A stretch of 64,000 bases of DNA, from IMG/VR virus record IMGVR_UViG_3300007351_000003, positions 1 to 64,000 of that record. The stretch is one strand, 5' to 3'. How positions within the stretch are numbered: the stretch's first letter is position 1; each line of letters starts with the position of its first letter. The position numbers and the translations under genes are program-made. Origin of the DNA: a virus. This document shows, one piece after another, positions 9,236 to 18,093 of the stretch. The notes under the pieces were generated by a model, which worked only from the letters and a program-made list of their open reading frames with translations, was not told the DNA's origin and did no database searches.

Positions 9236-11215
9236 TTAACTCGCCATAAGGCAAAGACCGTTTATTCTCTGCACATGCCCTCCCCCATCATCTTTTTGCG
9301 GAGGGGTGATATCATTGATTTTTATTCCCGCCGTGTTAAACAGCCACCACTTCCTGTCTGTAACATCTGGATAGCAGGCGTCTGATGAAGGTGGGAACGC
9401 AATTACTGTTTCGTCAAAATTCAGGGACAAATTATTCTGAGCGTCATAAACGAGATCATGCCGGTAATTTACCGGGAACACATCGAATCCTATTAAAAGC
9501 ATCCCGCTTGCGCTGGACGTATCAATGCGCGTTACATGATAATTTTCTTCTCCTAGTGCCGCCCCGGAAGCGTCATAGCCCACATCCGCCCATGGTATCT
9601 GGACCACGTGCGAATGAACCGCAGAAATGGGAGGGCCGACATACGCCACCTTTCTCACGGTCAAGCGGTACTCGCGGGTGTAATGTTCATACGGGATATC
9701 GGTGATCACGCCGTTTACGGCAACGTGGTACGTGGTTATCGAACGAACCATTGTTTTGCGCACCTGGCACTGAGCCCCGACTGAAACGACATTCTTCGTA
9801 TACGGCAGCAACTCGTCGCTATGGCTGTCATAAACCGTCTTGCAGTAAACAACCGCTTTAAACCCGCTATCCATGTGCGAATGTAAAATCCGGTATCTTG
9901 TATTTCTGATAATAAGCGGCCCAAAGACTTCATTGTCGTGCGCTTTCGTAACTGCTTCCCATCCAGAGGATTCGATAAGTGCGTCCGCGCAGTAAAGTTC
10001 GGTCATCATAGAATCGAAGTCGCCGTTTTTCTGCACCCGGATATACGTCTGCTTTCCGTCGCTGTAAATTGCATACGGCATGCGGATGTCATCCGCTATG
10101 GTTGACGCCCCCGAGCTTATGTCTGAGTCTATGAAATAGCAGGTTTCATCCGCTGGATCTGAGCATCGACGATAAACATCGCCAGCCAGCATCGTACCTG
10201 TCGTAATATTATACGTTTCGCGCCTTGCCGGCTCAGCCATGAGCGACCCTAACCATGTATCTGTTCTGGACCGAACAAGGTTGACTTTATGCTCATATTC
10301 ATTGCTTGAGTTGAGTTGTCTGTATGCTGCCGCTCCTATTACCGTATCATTCGCCTCGCCGTAGTCGGCGACCTCTGTATAGGTTATTTCCCCATCTGCG
10401 AGTTTCACCCTGAATATTCTCCGCATCTTTGCCAGCGCGTCCCGAAAATTCTCAGACTGATACGCATCCCAAACAAATGTTGCCTCGTAACCTGTCCACG
10501 GAACTATCATGGTCAATACCGAATCCCCGAGGTACTGCGTGAAGAACGGTCGTGCTGCATAAATTGAGTACGGCGCAAACGTGAGACTGTTTATCTGCCG
10601 GACGAAATTATAAGTGTAATCATAAGGACCGGGGCCTCCCCATACCACCTGCCACGTGTACGCTTGAAAAGTTTCATCCTCAATAGCACTGTTTAGAACA
10701 TAACGGACAGCCTTTCCCCGTGACACACTCTTTGCCGAAATACCTGATCCGCAGGCTGGGATGCCAAGATGCCCGGGATTCCAAAGGTAAGTATTGTTGA
10801 ACGGATTTTCCGGGTCTAGTGTTAATGGCAACCCAGTTTCCGGGTCTGTGTCCGTTAGCGCGTAAAGCCCATCATCCATAAGACTCCAGCCGGGGGGACA
10901 CGCCGGGAATTCTTCCGTGTCCCGGCATATTTCCGCACCGGACATAGACAAAAACCGCTTGACTGAGTAATCGCCGGTCGTTGCGCCGGCATAACAAACA
11001 ATAAGAAACTCCGGCCCGCGGGCCGTAATACGGATCTCATCTTCACAATCCACGCCGGTTTTTAAAAATATCTCGACATCGTTAAGCGGCAGTAGTTTCG
11101 TCGCCCGGTCTTTGCCGGTATTCTCCACGTACCGTTTAAGAGCCGCCAAGCGGGCCTTTGCAAAACCCTCCATGGATGCAGCTTTTACAATGTCTCCGTA
11201 CAGTTTACGGATCAA
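9236..11215 (-). CDS. large late-region virion protein, possible tail or hub component
   Basis: A 659-residue protein beginning at TTG with AGGGGAAA upstream. It is beta-rich, with cysteines scattered (for example ICRDTEEFPACPPGW and IPACGSG). The N-terminal 40 residues are helical and basic, the rest a large globular beta structure. No motif identifies a function. Its size and place between the hub-like 300-residue protein and the PKD proteins fit a tail-hub or appendage subunit, by position only. Confidence 0.7.
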   Translation of the reverse strand: MIRKLYGDIVKAASMEGFAKARLAALKRYVENTGKDRATKLLPLNDVEIFLKTGVDCEDEIRITARGPEFLIVCYAGATTGDYSVKRFLSMSGAEICRDTEEFPACPPGWSLMDDGLYALTDTDPETGLPLTLDPENPFNNTYLWNPGHLGIPACGSGISAKSVSRGKAVRYVLNSAIEDETFQAYTWQVVWGGPGPYDYTYNFVRQINSLTFAPYSIYAARPFFTQYLGDSVLTMIVPWTGYEATFVWDAYQSENFRDALAKMRRIFRVKLADGEITYTEVADYGEANDTVIGAAAYRQLNSSNEYEHKVNLVRSRTDTWLGSLMAEPARRETYNITTGTMLAGDVYRRCSDPADETCYFIDSDISSGASTIADDIRMPYAIYSDGKQTYIRVQKNGDFDSMMTELYCADALIESSGWEAVTKAHDNEVFGPLIIRNTRYRILHSHMDSGFKAVVYCKTVYDSHSDELLPYTKNVVSVGAQCQVRKTMVRSITTYHVAVNGVITDIPYEHYTREYRLTVRKVAYVGPPISAVHSHVVQIPWADVGYDASGAALGEENYHVTRIDTSSASGMLLIGFDVFPVNYRHDLVYDAQNNLSLNFDETVIAFPPSSDACYPDVTDRKWWLFNTAGIKINDITPPQKDDGGGHVQRINGLCLMAS

Positions 11216-11242
11216 AAGATTTCCCCTATGCTTGCGTGCTCC

Positions 11243-12097
11243 TTACGATTCGGTCCCTGGCCATGTCAAAGAATACGTGTTCACGAATTTAAAGTCTCCT
11301 ACCACGAAGTTCGTGCCAGATGCAAAGTTTAAATCTCCGTTCGCCGTATTCACTGTCCCCTGAACTCGTTTTTGTGTGGTCGTAAGCTGGCCATCATCGG
11401 CATCGAGAATGAGCCTGTAATGAGTGGCTGTCCCGGCGGTCGCAACCGTACCTTTCCATTCCTGCGTGGAAAGTTTTTCAATTATCCCCTGGGAGATATC
11501 AGCGACGGGCTCAAACTGCAGACCGTAAGCATCGGCGGTAATGACTGACGTCGCCCATGCGCCCGTACCGGCACCTGCACCCGAAATCGATGCGGAATAG
11601 TCAAACGCCGTGCCTGCAACCGTAGCTTCAATGTCCAGCGTCCCGGTGTTGTCCGTAAAAGTAAATTTCTGGTAGACATCTGGGTTATTGATCGTGCAGG
11701 CTGGGGTCGTTACTGCGATCGCTCCCGAAGCCACCCGCCAAGCATTGTAAAGACCGGTGCAAATCTCTGCCGCCGTCGGCGTGCCGTCGTCCGTGAAGGT
11801 AACAAGTGTGCCGTTGAGAGTAATACCCCAGACCCCGCCATTGGCTGTACCCGGGGTCGGGGTAAACCTGATTTTTTGGGCCGCCTTGACCGATGCGCCT
11901 GACCCCGTTATTGTGCAAAGAAGCGTCCCCGTCTCGGCAAGGTCGGCTGCCGTATACCCGGCCGCAATTTGCGCTGCTGTGGGAGAAGGAGCTGTCCCGC
12001 CATACACTTTCAGCTTTGCGCATCCACGGTTGAAAATCGCACGAAGATCAAGCGTGTGGAGTGCATTGTTTCTAGCCCCGCTGGATAACGATATCAT
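11243..12097 (-). CDS. late-region virion protein, beta-rich
   Basis: A 284-residue protein with strong start GGAGGAACACTACAATG. It is Ala/Thr/Gly-rich and contains a module (residues about 75-170: GVWGITLNGTLVTFTDDGTP, then an Ala/Ile-rich helix and a beta hairpin) that looks like the small alpha/beta insertion modules found in many phage structural proteins. A related module appears in the 14316-15278 protein. No catalytic residues. Likely a fibre or tail structural subunit. Confidence 0.7.
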   Translation of the reverse strand: MISLSSGARNNALHTLDLRAIFNRGCAKLKVYGGTAPSPTAAQIAAGYTAADLAETGTLLCTITGSGASVKAAQKIRFTPTPGTANGGVWGITLNGTLVTFTDDGTPTAAEICTGLYNAWRVASGAIAVTTPACTINNPDVYQKFTFTDNTGTLDIEATVAGTAFDYSASISGAGAGTGAWATSVITADAYGLQFEPVADISQGIIEKLSTQEWKGTVATAGTATHYRLILDADDGQLTTTQKRVQGTVNTANGDLNFASGTNFVVGDFKFVNTYSLTWPGTES

Positions 12098-12110
12098 TGT
12101 AGTGTTCCTC

Positions 12111-13013
12111 CTATTCCTGTATTACTGATATGGCTTGGTAAAAACCTTTTCTGTTCTTTCGTAAAACGCTTGCCCCTGTAATGCCTTCTTGTGGAACAAC
12201 TTTAGTCAAGGCGAGATTAAGCATCATCCCCCCGGCAAAGCCGATGCACGGGCCTTTTTGCGACATCCAGAAAACAGCTTTCCCCTGCAGCGGCACCTTG
12301 CTGGAAACCAGCGAGGCATCGAACTTAAGCGATGTATATGGAATAGCCGCATAATCGGCTACTTCTTCAACAGCGAATTCAGACGGCTTTTTGCCGCGAA
12401 TAAATACTGTCTGATTCCTCCATGAGGCATAAATCCCATCTGCAACCGACTTCCACATCGTTATTTGCCCAGGGAACCAAAAAAATGCACTCCGTGGGAC
12501 CGCTCGCCCAAAATCCAGAGCTTCCGAATAGGCTACGCGGCCACCCTGTATCGTGTAGAGCCGATCATCATAGAAATCAACAATCTGGCCTGCAGGCATT
12601 GTGGAACTCGCCATTTTGGACACCGTAGGCAATGTACCGCCAGTATTATGCTCAATGATCCCGAGCACGTAGCCGTTTGAGTAAGAAATCTGGTTGTTAA
12701 TTTCATCGAAACTCATCTGCGCTCCGACTGTCAGGCCAGAGCGGATGATGATAGTGGGCATTGAAATATTTTGGGGATCGATAGAGACCAGTGTCCCACC
12801 GGTAACCCCAAGCATGAGATCCCGTGCGGCATTACTCCACAATGAATGGTAATCTCCCGCGATGATAGGTGCGCCAAACCCCTCACGCCTGGAAACGCGT
12901 TTTCCCTCATCATCCACGTCAACGTTATTCCCTTCGCGGAGATATGGGGGCTTGGTGGACGTAACATCCCCTTCATCCTTAATGCCAGCCCATTTTGTGA
13001 ATTTAATGGTCAT
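12111..13013 (-). CDS. possible tail-hub (nozzle) beta-propeller protein
   Basis: A 300-residue beta-rich protein. Repeated short blades are visible (VDVDDEGKRVSRREGFG, LVSIDPQNISM, DFYDDRLYTIQGGRVAYSE), a pattern seen in nozzle/hub proteins of short-tailed phages. It lies between the connector-side genes (13-15 kb) and the appendage genes (11 kb and below), the place a tail nozzle would occupy. The assignment rests on pattern and position, not on a clear motif. Confidence 0.65.
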   Translation of the reverse strand: MTIKFTKWAGIKDEGDVTSTKPPYLREGNNVDVDDEGKRVSRREGFGAPIIAGDYHSLWSNAARDLMLGVTGGTLVSIDPQNISMPTIIIRSGLTVGAQMSFDEINNQISYSNGYVLGIIEHNTGGTLPTVSKMASSTMPAGQIVDFYDDRLYTIQGGRVAYSEALDFGRAVPRSAFFWFPGQITMWKSVADGIYASWRNQTVFIRGKKPSEFAVEEVADYAAIPYTSLKFDASLVSSKVPLQGKAVFWMSQKGPCIGFAGGMMLNLALTKVVPQEGITGASVLRKNRKGFYQAISVIQE

Positions 13014-13043
13014 TTATGGTTCGACTTCCTCTGCGCGTCCCGA

Positions 13044-13283
13044 TTAATTCGCCGGTGTAAAATCGACGTAGAACTCCTGGCCCTCGGTGAACTTGCCGAT
13101 GAGCGCCGGATTCGTGATCGACATTTTCAGTTCCGCTGAAGGCGTCCATCTGGCGAACGTGTTGTTCTCGTCGCTGCCGTCTTCCGGGTATCCGTCGATT
13201 TTCGCAACGGCGCTGAACGACAGTTCCTCGGATGATCCATAATTCTTTACGCTTAATACTTTCATCTTTGCTCTCATTTGCAT
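13044..13283 (-). CDS. small conserved phage protein
   Basis: A 79-residue protein using the ATG at 13283 with AAAGGGGAAATACA upstream; a longer frame overlaps the preceding gene and is not needed. Text such as DGSDENNTFARWTPSAEL and GKFTEGQEFYVDFTPA belongs to a short, widespread phage protein of unknown function. It sits directly after the WDGH-type protein, a pairing often seen in phage genomes. Confidence 0.85.
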   Translation of the reverse strand: MQMRAKMKVLSVKNYGSSEELSFSAVAKIDGYPEDGSDENNTFARWTPSAELKMSITNPALIGKFTEGQEFYVDFTPAN

Positions 13284-13302
13284 TGTATTTCCCCTTTCGT
13301 TC

Positions 13303-13674
13303 CTAAAATGTTCCATCGAGGATCCAGTCCTCGAGGCGCTCCAAAACATCATTGCTTGTATGCCCGTCCCATGCGGGAGCGAACTTCTTTTCTTCGATTC
13401 CATGCAGCATGTGATACATCGATTCCGGGAGGTGATAGGTAATATCGCCTTTCGGCGTCCGCATGCCGGCTATGAACCAGCCCTCATGAAAACTGCCATC
13501 GTTATGCCGGAGTGACCGCCAGGACATCAACGGGTGGCTTTTCATCAGCGCGATGAAGATCAGGCACCTGTGCTGATAGAGTTCGCGGAACGTATGGCAT
13601 CCGTCCGAGACGTCCTGAGCATCGCCGACGACCTTCACCTGCTCGCCGTCAGGCATGAAAATCGTGTCGTTCAT
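13303..13674 (-). CDS. WDGH-domain phage protein
   Basis: A 123-residue protein with the family marks SDGCHTFRELYQHR near the start, WRSLRHNDGS and GWFIAGM in the middle, and WDGHTSNDVLERL near the end. The family is widespread in phages and its function is unknown. The start overlaps the stop of the upstream peptidase-like gene by four bases, so the genes are coupled. Confidence 0.9.
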   Translation of the reverse strand: MNDTIFMPDGEQVKVVGDAQDVSDGCHTFRELYQHRCLIFIALMKSHPLMSWRSLRHNDGSFHEGWFIAGMRTPKGDITYHLPESMYHMLHGIEEKKFAPAWDGHTSNDVLERLEDWILDGTF

Positions 13675-14102
13675 TCTGCGGTTACCGTGTCGACACCGAG
13701 ACCAGTGTAGAGATCAAGCCGTGAGGCGATTTCGATCGCCTGCTCTGCTGTGGCGCCCATCTCCATTGCGGCCAGCGCGTAATCGGAGCCAGAACCGATA
13801 GCCCAAAACGGTTTGTTTATCTTTATAGGGAAAAGACCCATTTCATAACGATAAATCTCTTCGTTTTCTATAATGATCCCGACAAACCCTTGGTCTTTTT
13901 CCATTGAGGGTTTCTTATCGTTAGGTCGTCCTTCCTGAATCCAGTCAAAAAATCGTTGCGTATTATCAAATCCGCCCGACCATCCGCAAAGCAATGCGCC
14001 TATCTTGTGTATCTTTATTCCAGGAACGGGAGTCCCTCCGACATCAAACAACTTGTCTCCCGCTAATATTTTTTCATCCTTGCGATACGCAATAGTCGTC
14101 AT
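13671..14102 (-). CDS. proteasome/HslV-like Ntn-hydrolase
   Basis: A 143-residue protein when started at the ATG at 14102, which overlaps the upstream TGA (ATGA). That start gives MTTIAYR, so removal of Met would expose Thr1, as in HslV and proteasome beta subunits. Further marks are ILAGDK after the first strand, KIHKIG with Lys, a central LLCGWSGGFDNTQRFFDW block, and AIGSGSDYALAAMEMGATAEQAIEIASRLD near the C-terminus, all typical of the HslV fold. A GTG three codons upstream would bury the Thr. It may be a phage protease for capsid or host proteins; no cognate ATPase is nearby. Confidence 0.85.
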   Translation of the reverse strand: MTTIAYRKDEKILAGDKLFDVGGTPVPGIKIHKIGALLCGWSGGFDNTQRFFDWIQEGRPNDKKPSMEKDQGFVGIIIENEEIYRYEMGLFPIKINKPFWAIGSGSDYALAAMEMGATAEQAIEIASRLDLYTGLGVDTVTAE

Positions 14103-14305
14103 AACAGCCACAAATCCTTTCTTGATTCAGTTTTATTGCATCGCTGGCACTTCCAAACCGACCGCATGCCGCCGCTGTACATTATTTGGTCTCCATACAG
14201 GTTGTAAGCATGCTTCCAAACATGCCCCTCTTGAAAACAGGTGACCCGATCAGCCAGCCATCTAAGGTTTGCCTTGACCAGATTTATCACCCTGCCCAAT
14301 CGCAT
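14099..14305 (-). CDS. small zinc-binding phage protein (DUF1660-like)
   Basis: A 68-residue basic protein with a Cys-His pair (TCFQEGHVW) and a C-terminal KCQRCNKTE, suggesting a small zinc knuckle. The pattern GHVW, G-x-x-SVW-C-x-x-C is that of short prophage proteins of the DUF1660 type. Its stop is coupled to the HslV-like gene by ATGA overlap. Function unknown. Confidence 0.75.
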   Translation of the reverse strand: MRLGRVINLVKANLRWLADRVTCFQEGHVWKHAYNLYGDQIMYSGGMRSVWKCQRCNKTESRKDLWLL

Positions 14306-14315
14306 GTCTGCTCCG

Positions 14316-15278
14316 CTACATCAGCCCCATAGGGGTCAAATTCGTTGTTTTTTCATGTGAGCGTTTTATGTGCTCACGCTTCCAGTCCTCGATCATCTTC
14401 TCATACTGAGTTTCGTGCGTAGTCGCCCGTGTAAGATCCCGAACTTCGACATCGTTCTTACGGTACGCCAGTTCCATCATCTTTTCGACCATTGTTTCAT
14501 GATGTTCTGACTTGATCTCCGGCAGGCCGTCCATGGAACTTGTCGACAGGTCGGCCAGAGGGAATCTGATAACGTCCTGCTCAATCAGTTCGATGGCGCT
14601 GGACGGTGGGCGCACAATTATTTCATTGCTTTCGTAGTCAGGAACGCCGTGGGATACCGTCCCGTTGGCTTCAGTTTCCCAGTCCGGAAACGAGGCGTCC
14701 ATGTCTTCCTTGGTAAACAGAAAAAGCGATCTGGTCTGGCTGTAGGGCTTGAACCGAGTTATCCGGATAACCTTCTCGTGTAGGGTGAGATGCCGCTGCC
14801 CGATGGAAAGAACGTGCCGACACAGGCCGGTGAGATTCGTTACCGCTGCGGCCATCCCGCCGCTTGCCGTAGCTGTCAGGCTGTAGCCGGTCGTTGGGTA
14901 TCCGGTTTGAGGGACCGCCTTGATAATGACCAATGTTCCACGTGAAACCGCGCGATAGTTCGGGGTGGAGGAATAGGCGGTGATATTCACTGCGAGGTTT
15001 GCGGCTGTGGTTGCCTCACTTGTGGCCCAGGGCACCGCTCCGGAGGTAATGGTCACGCCGGTCACGGACACGCTGTCAATCTGTCCGGCAGAGCCCGAAA
15101 GGTCGATGTACCCGATAGTGTCTGAGTCTTTAAGCAACTCGAGCCGACGCGCAATTTCACGCTCGGCACGGTTTGCATAGGAGACCAACTCCCACAACTG
15201 AAACCCTCTTTTACTGTCCGTGCCGCGCTCGTCGTCCATGCGCTTATAGAACAGATCACAAATGTCTTGTAGGTTCAT
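14316..15278 (-). CDS. putative head-tail connector/adaptor protein
   Basis: A 320-residue protein. The N-terminal helical part (LQDICDLFYKRMDDER, ELVSYANRAEREIARR) and the C-terminal helical part (ESNEIIVRPPSS, ETMVEKMMELAYRKNDVE, EKMIEDWKREHIKR) resemble phage connector or neck adaptor subunits. Between them, residues about 55-135 hold a Thr/Ala/Ser-rich beta module of the kind inserted in phage structural proteins. Its place between capsid and tail genes fits an adaptor. A parS-like 16-mer lies inside this gene (14934-14949). Confidence 0.7.
   Translation of the reverse strand: MNLQDICDLFYKRMDDERGTDSKRGFQLWELVSYANRAEREIARRLELLKDSDTIGYIDLSGSAGQIDSVSVTGVTITSGAVPWATSEATTAANLAVNITAYSSTPNYRAVSRGTLVIIKAVPQTGYPTTGYSLTATASGGMAAAVTNLTGLCRHVLSIGQRHLTLHEKVIRITRFKPYSQTRSLFLFTKEDMDASFPDWETEANGTVSHGVPDYESNEIIVRPPSSAIELIEQDVIRFPLADLSTSSMDGLPEIKSEHHETMVEKMMELAYRKNDVEVRDLTRATTHETQYEKMIEDWKREHIKRSHEKTTNLTPMGLM
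14934..14949. promoter_or_regulatory. parS-like ParB-binding site (15 of 16 match)
   Basis: The 16-mer TGTTCCACGTGAAACC matches the bacterial parS consensus TGTTNCACGTGAAACA at all but the last base. It lies inside the connector gene, so the codons are compatible with the site. A second near-perfect site is at 54673-54688. ParB-family proteins of most bacteria recognise this palindrome. Confidence 0.6.
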
Positions 15279-15370
15279 TTATGTCTCGCAGTTATGAACA
15301 TCGTTTCCAGACCGTCTCCGGTCTTCCTGCTTGTCCAGCCATCCACGGCCTGCTCGCCATGGGTCACCGT

Positions 15371-15970
15371 TTATGCGGCTTTCGGCTGCCAGTTAGGGTT
15401 GCCCTTTTTAAAATCAGCAAAGATCGATTCCCTTTCCGGTCCCTGGATGTCCATAAGCCCGGTAAGCCGTTGTAACGCCGCCACCGAGGGCATGGGGTTG
15501 ACCGGCGATTTGGTCATGTCGTTGACCGTCAGGCTGCTCATGGCGGTCATGATCATGTCGTACCGCTGGCTTGGGTTAATGGTTTCCGGAGCCTTGACTT
15601 CCGGAGCGGTCGGTTGTACCACTGTAGAAGTTGGTGCTGGCGCGACCGTCGATGCAGTCGCTTCCGACTTCGTTTCCGTTCCCGGTGTAGAAACTGCCGT
15701 AGGAGATCCTGCTTGGCTTGCCTTCCACCTCTCGAATTCTTCCCATTTGGCAATATCATCCGCCGATTTGCCCGCGCTTACGGACATCTGCTTTTGCCAC
15801 TCGGCCAGATTTACCCGGCCGTTTTTGGGGATGGGCGCCGTCCAGGGGATGAATCGGTTCCGGTAACGTTCGTCTGTCTCAATGACTTCCGTTGCTGCCT
15901 TGATAAACCCGGTCTGCATGTCGAGGTAATGCGAGTGCTTGACTTTATATGGTGCTTTTTGGGTGCTCAT
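15371..15970 (-). CDS. hypothetical virion-region protein
   Basis: A 199-residue protein, ATG with AAAGGAAAACCTCAGT upstream. The N-terminal 90 residues are globular (YKVKHSHYLDMQTGF, NRFIPWTAPIPKNGRVNLAEW), the middle is a low-complexity Pro/Thr/Ala/Val linker, and the C-terminus is a short globular tail (DIQGPERESIFADFKKGNP). No motif assigns a function. Lies between capsid-decoration and connector genes. Confidence 0.7.
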   Translation of the reverse strand: MSTQKAPYKVKHSHYLDMQTGFIKAATEVIETDERYRNRFIPWTAPIPKNGRVNLAEWQKQMSVSAGKSADDIAKWEEFERWKASQAGSPTAVSTPGTETKSEATASTVAPAPTSTVVQPTAPEVKAPETINPSQRYDMIMTAMSSLTVNDMTKSPVNPMPSVAALQRLTGLMDIQGPERESIFADFKKGNPNWQPKAA

Positions 15971-16051
15971 ACTGAGGTTTTCCTTTCAGAATTAGAATTT
16001 TAGAAAAGAGGCCGGAATGAAAACCGGCCCCAGGAGGTAGATTGGTTGTTC

Positions 16052-17365
16052 CTATGCGATCGTGATGCCGGTGGCGTTTTGGTTCAGAATTCGCGCGGTG
16101 AACGCACCAGTATGGTTGTCCGCACCGGCACCGCCACGGGTGATCGCAACCTTAATGGTGAATGTATTGGGATCGCCCACGGCGCCAGCAATGGCGCTGG
16201 CCGTTACAACAACGCTGGTGATCGCCTGACCGCCTGCGACGTTTGCAGCCGCACCGCCAATCGCCGACGAGACAGTGGCGACGGCATTGACGCCCGCCGT
16301 ACGCACAACAACGATCTGGTACTTTGAGTTGCGTGTCGCTTCACCCGCACCGATTGCGCCGCCCGCACCGAGTACCCCAAGGCAATCGACCTCGATGACT
16401 GCCGCATGCGCGGCGTTCGGGATCGTCACGGTAAACACGTCCTTCGCCACCGTGTCGCTGAACGCCGTGATTGCCTTGGTGAGTTCTGTCTGGACTGCGG
16501 CTCCGCCGGGGACGCCGGTTCCGCCGATGGTCCGGGACGTTGTTGCGCGAAGCGTATCCACGGCCTTGTTTGCATCAGCCACGACGGTTTTGGCTGCTAT
16601 GACCGTTCCGCCCGTCACGCCTGCGTTGACGTTCAGTTCTGCGGCCGTGGCTGTAACTGATGTTCCGGCACCAGCTCCGAGTTTCAGATCGGCAACGGCC
16701 AGCACGTCCACGTTCTTGTCTGCGCCGAGAGCAAGCGCTTTGCTTGCCACTGCTGTACCGGCAACCGATCCGTCGAGCAAGTTCAGTTCAGCCGCCGAAG
16801 CGGTCAGGCCGGTGATGGTGTCGGTTGCGGCTGATACATACCACAGGGTTGCAGACCGGCAGACGAATATTGCCATCTGGCCGGCGGTGATGGTGAACGC
16901 ATTGCCAGCGCCGAGAGCGTTGATCTGCGTACCCGCAGCATCCGGGTAAACCGGGAGGGCATTGCTTGCGTTGGAATTGATAACCATGACGATTTTGTTT
17001 ACAGCGGGAACGGGGAGAGAGACCGCCTTGGTGCCATCTGCGCCCGTAACGACCGTGGTATCTGCCGTGATATCCGCTGCAGTTGCAAGGCTGTTACCCG
17101 TTGCCGCTAGGGTCGCCGTGGTTCCGGTTTCCGCCGACGTGAACGTGCAGGACGTAATTGAACCTGTGTTGACGTAGACATTGCCCGTTGCAGTATCGAT
17201 CATCTGGCAGCCAACCGCATAACCTGCCAATGCGCTCGGCAAGGTCGTACATGTGCCCAAAAGCACATTCTGGTACTTATCGCGTATATAAACCGATACC
17301 GTTGAGTGACCGTTCGGGAGACCGTCAACCGTGATAACATTTCCTCTGAATTCATTTCTCTGCAT
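16052..17365 (-). CDS. head decoration or fibre-like virion protein
   Basis: A 437-residue Ala/Thr/Val-rich protein with strong start GCAGGAGGAACATCATG. It contains the phage structural motif ITGLTASAAELNLLDGS and a second copy (SVTATAAELNVNAGV), found in many phage decoration and fibre proteins. Beta-rich, without enzyme signature. It directly follows the decoration-like gene downstream of the major capsid gene, so a head fibre or decoration role is likely. Confidence 0.75.
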   Translation of the reverse strand: MQRNEFRGNVITVDGLPNGHSTVSVYIRDKYQNVLLGTCTTLPSALAGYAVGCQMIDTATGNVYVNTGSITSCTFTSAETGTTATLAATGNSLATAADITADTTVVTGADGTKAVSLPVPAVNKIVMVINSNASNALPVYPDAAGTQINALGAGNAFTITAGQMAIFVCRSATLWYVSAATDTITGLTASAAELNLLDGSVAGTAVASKALALGADKNVDVLAVADLKLGAGAGTSVTATAAELNVNAGVTGGTVIAAKTVVADANKAVDTLRATTSRTIGGTGVPGGAAVQTELTKAITAFSDTVAKDVFTVTIPNAAHAAVIEVDCLGVLGAGGAIGAGEATRNSKYQIVVVRTAGVNAVATVSSAIGGAAANVAGGQAITSVVVTASAIAGAVGDPNTFTIKVAITRGGAGADNHTGAFTARILNQNATGITIA

Positions 17366-17461
17366 GATGTTCCTCCTGCCCCGCGATAAGCGGGATTGCT
17401 ACCTGCTGGATTCGCCAGCAAACGAAAATTGCGGCAAGGGCTTTACCCCTGCCGCATAAGA

Positions 17462-18010
17462 TTAGTCGTTGAAGTCTACGATCTCGGCAATAACGTCGAT
17501 CACGACGGCACCAGCCGGGTTGGTAACCGTAACAAACGCAAGGTCGATGGTGTCGTCGGCAGCGTAATACTTGCCGCCCGAGGTAATGTACGCATCGGTT
17601 CCGTCAATGCCGTAGGTCCGGGTGCCAGCGGCGCCTTTGAGACTCATTGCGGCGTCAAAACTGGATGCGCCGTCGCCGTCGCCGATATTTGCCGTCAGAG
17701 CATCGCCGGTTGTAGGGGTTACCATGATGATATGAACCTGTTTCACCAGCCAACCTGCCTTAACGTTCAAAATCTTCACGATATCGGAAGCAACCTGCAG
17801 GGCAAGCGGGATCGTGATACGCTTGCGGATGCGGGTAGTCTTTCCGATCGCATTGGCCGGGTAACCCGTCTGGCTGTCCGTCAGGTCCGTGGTGGTAACG
17901 CCGAACAGCCCGAACGCAAGCGCCGGGGTGAGCGCGCCGAAGCTGGCCATGACCGCGACTACCGCGACGAATGCCAGCGCAAACTTGTGTTTCAAAATGA
18001 ATTTCTTCAT
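17462..18010 (-). CDS. capsid-decoration-like protein with N-terminal signal-like peptide
   Basis: A 182-residue protein, start ATG behind AGAGGAGACCAGGAC, so the N-terminus is secure. It begins MKKFILKHKFALAFVAVVAV and continues to a TPALA-FG site: basic n-region, hydrophobic h-region and an A-x-A type signal peptidase site near residue 32. The remaining 150 residues are beta-rich, with IPLALQVASDIVKILNVKAG, TANIGDGDGASSFDA and DDTIDLAFVT marks of small phage decoration proteins. It lies directly downstream of the major capsid gene. An export-type leader on a virion protein is odd; see findings. Confidence 0.75.
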   Translation of the reverse strand: MKKFILKHKFALAFVAVVAVMASFGALTPALAFGLFGVTTTDLTDSQTGYPANAIGKTTRIRKRITIPLALQVASDIVKILNVKAGWLVKQVHIIMVTPTTGDALTANIGDGDGASSFDAAMSLKGAAGTRTYGIDGTDAYITSGGKYYAADDTIDLAFVTVTNPAGAVVIDVIAEIVDFND

Positions 18011-18093
18011 GTCCTGGTCTCCTCTCTGCTTGAGAGATTTACCCGGCCCGGAGGCCGGGGTTAATGGTTATTGCCAAAAATCAACGGTTACGA

